60,000 nt of DNA from Polytrichum commune (taxonomy: Eukaryota > Streptophyta > Polytrichopsida > Polytrichales > Polytrichaceae), in assembly GCA_950295325.1 (NCBI GenBank), contig OX485804.1, positions 39,124,001-39,184,000 on the forward strand, written 5' to 3'. Both the position numbers and the translations under genes were made by a program. Shown here piece by piece: positions 31,605 to 42,732 of the stretch (its first letter is position 1; each line of letters starts with the position of its first letter). The notes beneath the pieces were generated by a model that made no database searches, was not told the origin of the DNA, and worked only from the letters and a program-made list of their open reading frames with translations.

Positions 31605-31735
31605 CAACTAGTCATTTAGTAAGTAGAGTAAGGCTAACCAACTAGTCATTTAGTAAGTAGAGTAAGGCTAACCAACTAGTTATTTAGTAAGTAGAGTAAG
31701 GCTAACCAACTAGTTATATAATAAGTAGGCCTAGC
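31605..31735 (+). repeat. 34-bp tandem repeat, about 3.7 copies
   Basis: Units start at 31605, 31639, 31673 and 31707 with caactagt(c/t)atttagtaag and continue tagagtaaggctaac. The first two are identical, the third has one change and the fourth is truncated. Contiguous, with no spacers. Confidence 0.9.
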
Positions 31736-33856
31736 CACTGGGCCCGCCTAGCCACTAAGCCCGACACCACCCTAAATCCGGCCTCCCCAAAAAAGACATG
31801 AGGCCCACGGCCCCACCCCGCCTTGGTGGCAAGCACCACCCCCGCCCCCCACCCCACCGCCACCTATGATCATTGAGGCCCTTGGATGGGCCTTGGTGGA
31901 TCAACGGTCCGGATCCACCATGAAGAATCTCTTATATAGCGCCTCAGTGACACGACAACCGAACCGGCAAAAAGGTGTGAATCTAGCCAAAAAAGGTGTG
32001 GAAATAGCAATCCCCTTAAAAAAAATCCTAATCTACAAAGCCAAGTAATTTATGATGACAAAATGAATTCCAAGAAAAGTCTACATATTTTAGAAGACGG
32101 TGCAAGTGATGTGCAGGTAGGTGATATTGAAGAAGTGATTGTCTAAGATTTGATAGAAATACAAAAATACAAAAATAAAAAAAATAAAATTGATCTTTTT
32201 TAACAAAATTTTATGATGATGGCCTCAAGTAGATAATGAATTCAAGAATTCAGGAAAAAAAGTTCCAACTTCAAAATAGTTAAGGTCATGAAATTTACAT
32301 CGAAAATTAGACTCAATCATTTGCTTTTGAACATCACTTTTAATAATAAGAATTGAAGATCTCAACTTGGTATTCTACATTTGAGCATTTAACACAAGAA
32401 CAAAGGTCATCATGAAAAAAATTCCCAATCAAACAATGCTTTGCTACTACTTTTAGGCCTTTGACCAAAAAAATTATGGTTGTAGTATACTAGAGTGTTT
32501 TTGTGGTCCACTTTACCATGCTTGCACCCAGATACATCAAGCCCACATCATGGGCGTCACCACTCTCACTTGCCTAGCATACTAGGGTTGAGTAGGTAAG
32601 CATGTACCCAAACCAAGCATGGGACTTGAAAACCAACACTATGTACAATTTGTCTTGAATTTGAAGCCCTAGATTACATAACTAGAAGGTCTCATAATAC
32701 CTCCCAATTTTGTACTTTAGGCAACCTTTGGTACAAGTAACAGAGTACCACGAGGCTTGTTGGCAACCTCAAAGACCTTCTCCTGTCGACTGCCTCCTTT
32801 GGACCAGTTACATAAGGTGGAGTACCCAACTTGGGTACACCCCTAGTGTCTTCCCCAAGCACGTAGGCTTCCAAACGATTCACTTTCCTCAAAAAACTCA
32901 GGGACATGTTGAGGCCTTAAAGTTTCTCTAATGTCTTTGGCGGTTCACTCTTCACACCACATACAAACTAACATGAGACTGTGTAAACATGGGCATTGTT
33001 TGAGGCATGAGTGTGCATAATATACATAAGGGGGAGGGATTATTCTTCTATGTGTGTACAATCATTGAAGGCTATTGAGAACACAAAAGTGGAGGTAGGT
33101 GTACAAAAGGGGTTCCAAAGGTTTAGAGAAAAATTTAACACCAAACATATGTTGTAGGGAGTGTTAGATTATCATGAGTTGCATTTATGAAGGAAGTTTC
33201 TTCAATAATTTCCTCAATGGAAAGTGAGAGTGAGTCTTATACACAATTCATCTATTTTTTTCATGATTTATATTTTTGTGTAAGTTTTAAGACGTTTATC
33301 ACATCAGATTGAAAACCTTAGTCAAAATACATAAATCGATCCTCTAGTAGACCATTAGTAAGCATATGTTAGTTTGATTCTATATATATATTACTCTCAT
33401 ATATGACATTCCATTCAAGTCACCTCATACGCACGTGATTTAGAATTTCAATGGAAAATGGACCCCCCGGACCTCAAGTCCTTCAAGATTACACTCCGAT
33501 TTCAAGTTGAATTGTGTAACATGTTGTGCCTAAAGAGGTAACTTTAAGCGCGGAAGCCACATGCGGACCCCTTATAAAAAACCGTTAAGCGGCCTTGAAA
33601 ATACCTATCACACATGACATCAAACTTTCTAGAGAAGTGGCCCCATAGACCATTTATAGTATAAACAAGCAGAGAAAAGGTAGGGTATGAGAAGAACACG
33701 ACAAATTGGGACACCTTTATAGAATCCAAGACCAAGAATCTCTTGCAACGTCAACATACCGTACTTGTAATTCAAATATGATGTCACGAAGCTACTCTTT
33801 GTCACTCAACGAAAACTTTGAAGAGTTTGGTAGAGGTGGCTCTATTTCCACCATCA
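31736..33856. other. No recognised gene
   Basis: Includes a C-rich stretch at about 31790-31865 and several AT-rich tracts. No frame longer than about 73 codons and no linked exons. Confidence 0.35.
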
Positions 33857-33859
33857 TTA

Positions 33860-34407
33860 GGGCCAAATTCCATGTGCCGGTCCCGGTCCGTTTTTTAAAT
33901 GGGTGAGAAACGGGTGACATCATCCAAGAAATGGGTGATGTCACCCATTTTATGGAGGGATACTTCTATGTGGGGTGCCGGTTTTTTTCAATTTCCTACA
34001 TTCTAACTAAATTTGGTGAGTGATAAGACATGACACTTTATGAAGGTCACCGGCAATCAAGGTCATCTAGGTTCTAAAAACATCATAAAATACACTTTCC
34101 CTAGGAGTACTCCTCAAAAGAAGGGACTAGAAGAACAAAGTGGCCTTTAGTATCCAAGGGTGTACCCTAGGCAACTGGCCGATCCTGTCACCGGAGCTTT
34201 CTAACCGGCACATGTCCTTCTTGTGACCGTTAGGACCGCTGGTCCTTTGGCACCCGTTCTTGCACAACACAAAATGTGGGACACCCATCCATGGGGGGTA
34301 CCGGTCCTTGGGTGAGAAGGATGGGCACATGGCACCACCCTCTTTTCACCGGCCCACCCATTTATTTTGAAAAAAACGGACCGGGACCGGCACGTGGAAC
34401 TTGGCCC
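33860..34407. mobile_element. PIF/Harbinger-like element, TTA TSD
   Basis: The left end GGGCCAAATTCCATGTGCCG and the right end in reverse complement GGGCCAAGTTCCACGTGCCG form a TIR of about 37 bp that continues GTCCCGGTCCGTTTTTT. TTA flanks both sides (33857-33859, 34408-34410). The 548-bp interior is non-coding. The GGGCC start and 3-bp TTA target fit PIF/Harbinger. Confidence 0.82.
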
Positions 34408-34536
34408 TTAGTGGTGATTAGTGGTTCTTTGGTGATCACTTTCCAAAAAGAAGGTGCTTGTCTTATCCTCATGCTTGATTAAAAATGATCGGCATAAGAG
34501 AGAGTGGTCGCCCATTCATGTCTGTGCAAGAAACAA

Positions 34537-34793
34537 CAATGTCTCTTCTACTCTATCCTATTTATATTTTCTTTGTAGTCACACTTACAAAGATAGAAAC
34601 ACCAATGTCTCTTCTACTCTATCCTATTTATATTTTCTTTGTAGTCACACTTACAAAGATAGAAACACCAATGTCTCTTCTACTCTATCCTATTTATATT
34701 TTCTTTGTAGTCACACTTGCAAAGATAGAAACACCAATGTCTCTTCTACTCTATCCTATTTATATTTTCTTTGTAGTCACACTTACAAAGATT
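34537..34793 (+). repeat. 66-bp tandem repeat, 3.9 copies
   Basis: Units start at 34537, 34603, 34669 and 34735 with caatgtctcttctactctat. They are almost identical, one unit differing by a single base. Because 66 is divisible by 3, two frames stay open across the array, producing repeat peptides that I regard as artefacts. Confidence 0.92.
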
Positions 34794-36439
34794 GCAAGGA
34801 ATGTATTCGACCCACTTAAGTTTCCAGTTGCTTTTATTAAAGAGTTACCAAGGAGAATGCTAGCATGTTGTCTATGCGAGCTGGTTCACTAAAGAACATT
34901 ATCTTCTCATCCTTGAATTTGGGTATGTCACTGTTGATTTATTGTCATTGTAGAAACATGGCTCCTAACATTACTCAACGGGTCACTTGAGATTTGATTC
35001 TAAATGTGGGATTTAGGGTCCTAGCCTAAGCCCCTACCCCATCACCCAACCGATATCACATGGGTTTTAGGGTTTGACCACATGGGTTGGTGCAAGCAAG
35101 TCGCTACATGAAGGAAACCCGGAATATATCACTTGAGCATGAGGATGCAACAATGATGTGCAAGATAAAATCTAGGTAAGTTTTGGTTTTCCCTCCCTCT
35201 CTTAGCATATTTGTTATCAACTAGAATTTTACTTTTTCTTAAACCATCAAACAAGTGCCCCCCCCCCCCTTTTCTCAATTGTGCAAAATATTGAATTAGA
35301 AAGAATCAACAAATTTTGAGCACCGAGTCCATTCTCTAATCCGCACCTAATACACCAAAAGGTAAAGGCAGACCCTAGAGTGAGATGTAAATACATTGGA
35401 GGGGGGGGGGGGGCAAGGTTTATTATTTACAAATTTGCACACCTTAATTGTACATAGTGACAATAATTCGGAACCCTTGAGACTAATTCTAGAAATAGAT
35501 CAACTAAAACAAGTAATGTTTGGATTGTATGTTATTTCATGTCTTTTGTGGTGGATGAGTAAGAGGTACACTTGTATGCAATAACTCCCTCTCGCCAAGG
35601 TGTTGTATACAAAACAACAAAATCCTGACTAAAAGTCGTCATGTTGGGTGAGTCTCTTTCTCTCTCCCAACTTTGAATATGAGAAGTAAGTTACTGTGTA
35701 CAACGTGTAGGCCTCTATCACTTCATGGTTAACCGTGATCAACATATGGCTAAGGGGCTCACATTCATGTTAGTACCTGGATACATGCGTTACTTTTATT
35801 TATTTGTAGGGTGGCTGCCTATGTCACTTTGGCAGCCCAAGAATTTGTGCAATGATTGGAAAAACGTGGAAATTTCCAAAGAGTGTGGGTCACATGTGAT
35901 TAAGTTATTCAAGGTGCACATGCTTTTGACTACCCCGAGCTAGATCACATCTTCATTCGGTTGGGCCCTGCCTTTCCCACGCATCCTTCACTACCTAGTC
36001 TTCCTACCCGCACATGCATGAGAACTCTTTCTTGTTGGGAACCAATGTGATATTACCTAGTCAAAATTACAAATATTCACGTTGACATCATTTTCATTAT
36101 TCCCAAGTTAATTGATGGAGTTCCTTCACATATCAAAGGAGTTTAATGGCTTAAGTGACCGGGTATTATCACATTGTTTCCCAACGGGGAAGAGTTCCCA
36201 CGCAAGTGCGGGCAGAAAGACCGGGCAGTGAAGGAGGTGCAGGAGGGTCGGGACCCAGCCATTGAAGATGTGATCCAGCCCGGGGCCTTTTGACTTCATC
36301 ATTATCCTACATTGTTAAGAAATAAATAAATAAAATTTTATTAATTGTCCCAAGGGCTCATCAGCTCATCATTCCTAGAAACATGTTTTGGAGCTTGTCC
36401 TTGTGACATGTTGTAGCATTTTCCAGCAAAAATCCAAGA
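34794..36439. other. No recognised gene; family-E remnant and homopolymer runs
   Basis: A C-run near 35258-35270 and a G-run at 35400-35414 may be the ends of a small element. A family-E-like stretch lies at about 35460-35580. An AAAT microsatellite is at about 36321-36334. Confidence 0.35.
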
Positions 36440-38095
36440 AGCTATTAGAGTTATCCTTTAACTCAACCGGAGTTTTAGTAGGGAGTTGGTTGTTTCGCAT
36501 GCATAACTTTCCATGTTCGGTAAGTTGTGGGTGCATGCTTGGAGTGAATGTGGAGGTTTGAACGAAGGACCTTCCATATTAGTTCATTGGGTACCAAACT
36601 CAGTTTGGCATGTCAAGAGACGCCAAAATGAGTTTGATACCCAATGAACCAATATGGAATGTCCTTCGTTCAAACCTCCACATTCACGGAGGACGCTAAA
36701 CACCCCCCCACGAACTTCTAGGGATTCCATATTCGGGCGGGGGCAGCCCTCCCACGAAATTTCTGGCCCCGCCCGGATTTTTTCCAAACCCGCCCGAAAA
36801 TAGCTGCCCGCCCCGCCCGAAAACGAAAAAAACATTGCTCTTCCATTCTTGAAGGCCACTTGACTACAAATCCCATATTGAGTGCACTTCACCTTCAAGG
36901 TCTCAAATCCAATATATATGTGCACTTCCACCTAGTAAATAAGGCATTAAATGGGATTTCATTCCGGAAGTGAAACCATCAACCAAGAATGTAATTAACT
37001 TGGAAGTCAAAAAATTAGAAAATCCTCATCAACATTGAGGTTATAATTTTTATGACTTACCATTTGAAATTGTCTTCGTCATTCTTAAATGACACTTAAA
37101 TTTAGTGTGCTGATGTGGTATGTATATTTTATGATATTTTAGATAATTCTGGCTACTTTCAAGAATATTCATACGCACTTATTTATAAAATATACTTAAT
37201 GGAACTAATTAATCAATTATTTTAATTACCGGATTTGATTGGAGTTAATTCCATTAATTAAATTTTAGGGTTAATTAGGCTTACTGGATATAAAAATTGA
37301 GTATTGTAATTACTGAAATTGATTGGACTTAATTGGAGTTAATTCCAGTAATTAAATTTTAGGATTAATTAGTCTTACTTAATTTGGAAATAATACTTTC
37401 TGATTTATTTGGGATTAATTAGGATTAATCAGAATTAATTAGACATAATTACATTAAATCACACTTAATTAGAATAAGTGCGTATGAATATTCTTGAAAG
37501 TAGCCAGAATTATCTAAAATATCATAAAATATACATACCACATCAGCACACTAAATTTAAGTGTCATTTAAGAATGACGAAGACAATTTCAAATGGTAAG
37601 TCATAAAAATTATAACCTCAATGTTGATGAGGATTTTCTAATTTTTTGACTTCCAAGTTAATTACATTCTTGGTTGATGGTTTCACTTCCGGAATGAAAT
37701 CCCATTTAATGCCTTATTTACTAGGTGGAAGTGCACATATATATTGGATTTGAGACCTTGAAGGTGAAGTGCACTCAATATGGGATTTGTAGTCAAGCGG
37801 CCTTCAAGAATGGAAGAGCAATGTTTTTTTCGTTTTCGGGCGGGGCGGGCAGCTATTTTCGGGCGGGTTTGGAAAAAATCCGGGCGGGGCCAGAAATTTC
37901 GTGGGAGGGCTGCCCCCGCCCGAATATGGAATCCCTAGAAGTTCGTGGGGGGGTGTTTAGCGTCCTCCCACATTCACTCCAAGCATACACCCACAACTTA
38001 CCGAACATGGAAAGTTATGCATGCCAAACAACCAACTCCCTACTAAAACTCTGGTTGAGTTAAAGGATAACTCTATTAGCCATCAACTTCCTGTA
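36440..38095. repeat. Large foldback element, inverted arms of about 620-750 bp
   Basis: The left arm (about 36440-37185) and right arm (about 37470-38095) are near-identical in inverted orientation, from ctattagagttatccttt at the outer ends to agtgcgtatgaatattcttg next to the centre. Few differences suggest recent formation or homogenisation. The centre (37186-37465) is an AT-rich region of ttaatta motifs with a roughly 100-bp direct repeat. Both arms contain a gggcgggg-rich segment whose open frame gives matching peptides, an artefact of the palindrome. The left arm alone has an extra hairpin at 36546-36686. Outer target duplication unclear. Confidence 0.85.
36546..36686. repeat. 140-bp hairpin inserted only in the left arm of the foldback
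   Basis: Two halves of about 65 nt are inverted repeats around a short loop (near 36616), starting gaatgtggaggtttgaacga and ending in its complement. The right arm reads straight through this point. It is either a MITE insertion or a templated inverted duplication. Confidence 0.75.
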
Positions 38096-38130
38096 GGGAT
38101 TTGAGCACAATGACTCCCTAAAATATTGAT

Positions 38131-38676
38131 ACTACATTGTTTATGGTATTTAGTGTCACTTGTGTAATGTAGTGTTTCTTACCCTATTTTGAGGCGTATG
38201 CTAGGTTACATTGATGATTAAAAACTTCATCATAAGTGTCACCTCATGACACTTGGCGTTCAAGTGCGCTGACTAATATCTTGGCATGAGTATGTTCAAT
38301 AATGTTATGAGGTGCATGACTTATGTTACACAATGTTCTACAAGTTGACTAAGTGTACACAAATGACACTTGCCATTAGTATGTTCAAGAATATTTTCCT
38401 CTTGTGTACTAAAATATAAACACATGACACTCGCCATTAGTACGCTCAAGAAGAACGTCCCCTACCGTACTCAAACGCAAGACTTTCATCTAAAGTATCC
38501 CAACGTGCTACTCTAAATATCATTATGTAAATACTTTTCATTTAAAAATGTTACCTATGTTGACGAATGGAATCATATTGGCAATTAGTGGGTGCAACAC
38601 TTTGAGACCTCTAGGCGTCTACTTTAGACCCTTCGCAAATAGTGTATGTGACACTAAATGCCATAAAAAGTGTAGC
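38131..38676 (+). mobile_element. TIR element, family A, copy 2
   Basis: The left end CTACATTGTTTATGGTATTT and the right end in reverse complement CTACACTTTTTATGGCATTT are inverted repeats continuing AGTGTCAC. The interior matches 944-1722 in order. Partial relatives of the terminal motif occur at about 39759-39790 and 47625-47650. Confidence 0.75.
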
Positions 38677-38837
38677 ACATGCAGCACAGACTTTATTTGG
38701 TAAACAATTGGACAACTGACATTGTGTGAGTACATAGCTATACTAAAACTGATATTTAGAGTCAATGGCAGTTAATGTTGTTGTGAGAGGAATACAGATG
38801 GTATTTTGGACAGTATTAAGGTGCAAACCTCTTGAGC

Positions 38838-39083
38838 GGCCGGGGATTCATGGCACTCAAGTAAAATCATCCATGCGGATGAAAAAAACACATGAATCAT
38901 CTAAATGGCTATTTTTGGGCAATTTGATTCCGGAAATAAAGTCAAAGGCCCCGAATTAGTCTAGTGACGTCACATTCGAATGAATCGGCCCTCAACCCCA
39001 TAGGGGGGCTTTTTTTATTGGAGCCACTTCATCCACGATATCTTGGATGGATGATTTTACTTGAGTGCCACGAATCCCCAGCC
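38838..39083. mobile_element. MULE-like MITE with 9-bp TSD
   Basis: The ends are GGCCGGGGATTCATGGCACT (left) and GGCTGGGGATTCGTGGCACT (right, reverse complement), continuing CAAGTAAAATCATCCAT, a TIR of about 36 bp. The 9-mer ctcttgagc flanks both sides (38829-38837, 39084-39092). Long TIR plus 9-bp duplication is the Mutator pattern. 246 bp, non-coding. Confidence 0.8.
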
Positions 39084-39092
39084 CTCTTGAGC

Positions 39093-40537
39093 TACCCGAT
39101 ACAGTAGAAGAGGGGATTTATATGTATAAAAATAATAAAATATTGTAAATGCCACTTGTCACCATTTGAGCGCACCAATGTGTTGGCCATACCTACCTAG
39201 GCTGATACCTAAGTATATACCCTCGGGATAACCGGGGTTTAGCTGCTCTGAGCTAACGTAGCTTCCTAATACCCTCGGGATACCCGGACTAAACACTGTA
39301 GTGTTAGAGCCTTAATCTCCAGGTACCCGGGTTAAGTTCCATGGTTACTATTTAACTAAATACCCTGGAACCAGGGTATTAACCCTAAGCCTCATATGGC
39401 TTTCATACATCAGATTGTTCTAATTCTAATTCTCTAACAAATGTCACTATGGTAACTTTTTGGATGACACTTCTTATGAACAAGTGAACAAATATTGTCA
39501 TGGACGATGGATGAGTTCATCCATCAGCCAAAACCCTACCTACTTTTGTCAGCAACATGTGATGAAATATTCTCAGGGATGATTGAAATTTGGATGAAAA
39601 ACCACTTGGGTAAGTGACAGTTATTGCAACACTGGTAATCTCTAATCCCCCTGTTTTGTTTACAAGGAATGACAAATAATGTTGGATTAACATTCAGTGT
39701 TGGTGACACTATTCCGCGCTTTACAATTAGTATTGAGCAAGACAATTAGAATCGGTGACACTGAATATCATATTTAGTGTAGCTAGTAGGCTTTTGACTT
39801 TTGAGAGTTCAAGACAACCTCCAATTCAAAATGCATGTCACACAATTCGTTCACACTTTTGTAGCTTTATACAATGGCCGGGATGAAAACGTAGTCAAAA
39901 GTGAACTCACAATGAAAACAAACATAAAGAACTCTATGACGACTTGATGATGGTCCAACATAAATAAAGAACTCTACGATGACTTCATGGTCCGATTTGT
40001 TTGAAAAATTAATTTACAAAATCTTTGGGCCCCTTACTAGGTGTAAACTGAATGTGGACCAAGAGGAATGACCATGCACCAAAAGTGAACGTGATGAATT
40101 TTTCTTAATATATGTCCAAAATGGTCAGTTTTGGAAGGGTGGGGAAAAATAAAATAAAATAAAAATCAAGTTTTGTCCACTTTCTTGTCTTCTCTTATCT
40201 TCATCTTCTCTTCCTCAAGAAATGCTTCATTAAAAATTTATAATAGCATCATTTCTCTGCCATGGGCCCTTGCCTTTTTCTACCCGAGCACCTCTTTTCC
40301 CTCTCTCACCGCAAAACCCGTTGGACCATGTCAATAGATAATGTAGGCCTTGAAATATGTCATTTGAAGACCTCGAATTCCATGGTCAATTTGACATATT
40401 TTCCTTGGTGTAAACCGAAGTGGTCCCAAGACGAGTTCAAGGCCTTGAGACGACTAAATGGTCCATGGTGTAAACAGGGCCTAAGTTCTTGATAGATCGT
40501 AATTCTGGCTCCACCAATAAGAATGAGGCACTGCCTA
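39093..40537. other. No recognised gene; scattered repeat fragments
   Basis: Repeated ataccctcgggat motifs occur at about 39217 and 39270. A family-A end is at about 39759. A block at 39440-39500 recurs inverted at 47547-47612. Nothing coding. Confidence 0.4.
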
Positions 40538-40744
40538 CAGTCTACCCTCTATAAATGTTAACCCTCGGGAGTGGATCAAAGTTAACATTCATAGAGGTGT
40601 TAACAATTAACAATTATAAAATTACTTTTTTGAGCAATATACAAATCTTAACATTTATAAATATAAGCAATTGTGAAGAGTCCTTGTGAGAGAATACCAT
40701 TCATAAAATTGCAAACCCAATCAAAACTTTATTCAATATCAAGT

Positions 40745-41164
40745 TTACAAATCACGGGTGAAGTATGAATCAATGGTTCTTTGGTGAGATTCATCTGCAT
40801 GCACAACTTGCAAATATTTCTCAATCTGCACCAACAAACCCACATACTTGGACACATCACATGAACGTGATTCCATGTACCTTCTAATGGTACCAAAACG
40901 TGATTGCAAGTCACTATAAGATGGAATGGGTTCCACCTCACACTCCTCTCCCTCACAATCATCATCTGAGACATTAGAAGTCCCACCAATAGAGCCTAAA
41001 ACATCCCATACATCCTCTTCGGTGACCTCATATGGATTGTTCAAATCAAAGTCTAATTCGTATTGCACATACTCTTGTGCCTCCATTCTTGAACTTCCAT
41101 CACTAGAACTATTAGTAGCCAAACTTAGTCTTTCCAAAAGACTAGTTAACTCCTGCAATTCCAC
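40745..41164 (-). pseudogene. C-terminal fragment of a Tigger-like transposase
   Basis: The 139-codon frame is acidic in the middle and ends with an IEKYL ... RTIDSYFTRDL pattern typical of the C terminus of Tigger/CENP-B-like transposases. It lies inside the Tigger TIRs. No DDE residues remain; the N-terminal part is absent and the retrotransposon sits just 16 bp upstream. A host gene is unlikely. Confidence 0.65.
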
Positions 41165-41180
41165 TTGAGAATTTGGAATG

Positions 41181-41480
41181 TGTCATGGGCTAAGCCCAGT
41201 TAGAAGCTCGGATGTACACTCGCTAGTCTAAGATAACTTCAGTTCAAAGATAGAAGTAGTCTAAGATAGATAACAAAGATAGAAGTAGTCTAAAATAGAT
41301 AGCTTCAGTTCAAAGATAGAATTAGTCTAAAATAACTTCAGTTCAAAGATAGAACTTGAAGTTAGAGCTAGACAGAGATTGATATATAAGTAAACACTTA
41401 TTCATTGTAAACTTAATTTATGGATCAATGTTAAATTTTACTCAGTAGTATATGTTTGTTTTGACACCTATACTCTTACA
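41181..41480 (+). repeat. 5' LTR of the chromovirus
   Basis: 300 bp, TGTCATGGGC to CTCTTACA. Contains a tandem series of cttcagttcaaagatagaa-type units; one unit more than the 3' LTR. Confidence 0.93.
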
Positions 41481-41671
41481 TAATCCAGAAATTCTCTCTC
41501 TTTGAAGGGGCTTAATCCACCCTTGCTTTTCAAACGGCAAAACTTGGATGAGTTGATTGAGGACTTTATCCACCCTCGTAGTAACGATAGGAGACGACTA
41601 CAGAACTAGGACGCAAAGGAAAGCTTTGCGAAGCTTGAAGACGATGGTTGAGGCGTGTCTACTTTTTGAAG

Positions 41672-42640
41672 ATGGGGGACAGCGCGATTTTCAACGAGGA
41701 GATCTTGCAGCAGCAACAGCAACAGCAGCAGCAAGAAGAATATACGGAGGAGGACTATCGACGGGAAATTATGAGGTTGCGTTCAGAACTTGTTGCTTCA
41801 CAACAAGCTGAAAAGCAATTGGGAGGTCCATCTTCGTCACAGATGATGCCGCAATCTTTGCAACGACAGCAGTATGGAGTTACTGCTCCTGCGTTGCGTA
41901 AACGATTACCGGACATCTCGAAGTTCGATGGTAGTCGGAAAAGCTACCCGATGTGGAAGGTCGAAGCTGATAACAAGCTTCGAATTGATGGGGCAGTACT
42001 TGGGACACCCCAAGACCAAGCGGCGTATTTGTTCTCTAGGATGGAGGCAAAAGCGCAGTTGATGGTAGTATCATTCTACCAAAACCAACCGGGCTGTGAT
42101 GCAAGAACTTTTGTTCAGCATGTTGACAACGTTTTTATCGACCCAAATGCAGCGACGCGGGCGTTGAGTAGGCTTCAGGCGATGAAGCAAGGCAGAGAAT
42201 CGTTTGCAACGTTTTTGCCCAAGTTTGAGAAAGAGCTTGGTGAAAGTCAACTTACCATGGTTCCTGACATGGTGAAAATTGGATATCTTCGAGGTGCTCT
42301 CAACGTGGAGATGCAACGCGCGATGATCGGGCCCGTCACGTATGATCACTACGGCATTTTTGTACAGGCTTTGTTGGCAGTTGGTTCTCAACTCGATTGC
42401 CTTCAATATCATAAAGGTCGTGCATCTCCGATGGCAACAACAAATCGCGTGTGGCCCGATGGAGATGAGATGGATTGGACGCCTACCGTTCAAGTAGGAA
42501 AGCTTCGAAGACGCCTGACGCCAGATGAACAAGAGAAGTGCCGACAAGAAGGTCGATGTTTTTTATGTTTGAAACGTGGCCACCGCGCGAATGATTGTTT
42601 GTCAAAGAAGGGTGATGCCCAAGAAAAGATTAAAAAATAA
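41672..42640 (+). CDS. gag: gag polyprotein of the chromovirus
   Basis: Start chosen at the Met of MGDSAIF; an in-frame upstream start exists at 41648. A poly-Gln run is followed by a capsid-like domain and, near the C terminus, one CCHC zinc knuckle (CFLCLKRGHRANDC) that would bind the RNA genome. The TAA at 42638 ends the frame, but the same frame stays open for another 37 codons to a TAG at 42752 and overlaps the start of the pol frame (open from 42733). Either this TAA is a mutation or pol is reached by recoding. Confidence 0.88.
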   Translation: MGDSAIFNEEILQQQQQQQQQEEYTEEDYRREIMRLRSELVASQQAEKQLGGPSSSQMMPQSLQRQQYGVTAPALRKRLPDISKFDGSRKSYPMWKVEADNKLRIDGAVLGTPQDQAAYLFSRMEAKAQLMVVSFYQNQPGCDARTFVQHVDNVFIDPNAATRALSRLQAMKQGRESFATFLPKFEKELGESQLTMVPDMVKIGYLRGALNVEMQRAMIGPVTYDHYGIFVQALLAVGSQLDCLQYHKGRASPMATTNRVWPDGDEMDWTPTVQVGKLRRRLTPDEQEKCRQEGRCFLCLKRGHRANDCLSKKGDAQEKIKK

Positions 42641-42732
42641 GACACGGAGAAAACCACGAAGGTGCGCGCAATCAAAACGAAGAGTAATGTTGTCATAGAG
42701 GAGGTCAAAGAGGTGGAGACTTCTGACTCTGA

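Noticed and set aside
31605-31735. CRISPR-like array of 34-bp repeats
   Set aside because: Units are contiguous without spacers, and the sequence is plant nuclear DNA.
34454-34892. Two overlapping frames of 121 and 135 codons
   Set aside because: They exist only because the 66-bp tandem unit is a multiple of three.
35255-35415. Small element bounded by a C-run and a G-run
   Set aside because: Beyond the homopolymers the flanks do not match as inverted repeats and no target duplication is visible.
36584-36931. 115-codon minus-strand frame with a twin at 37725-38063 on the plus strand
   Set aside because: The twin frames are the two arms of one foldback; composition is GGGCGGGG-driven and no domain is present.
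40024-40492. TIR element ending gtaaacagggcctaag
   Set aside because: A left end with gtgtaaac at 40040 is similar but in an arrangement that does not give a clean inverted pair.
40745-41164. Host gene of 139 codons
   Set aside because: Lies within Tigger terminal repeats and ends like a Tigger transposase.
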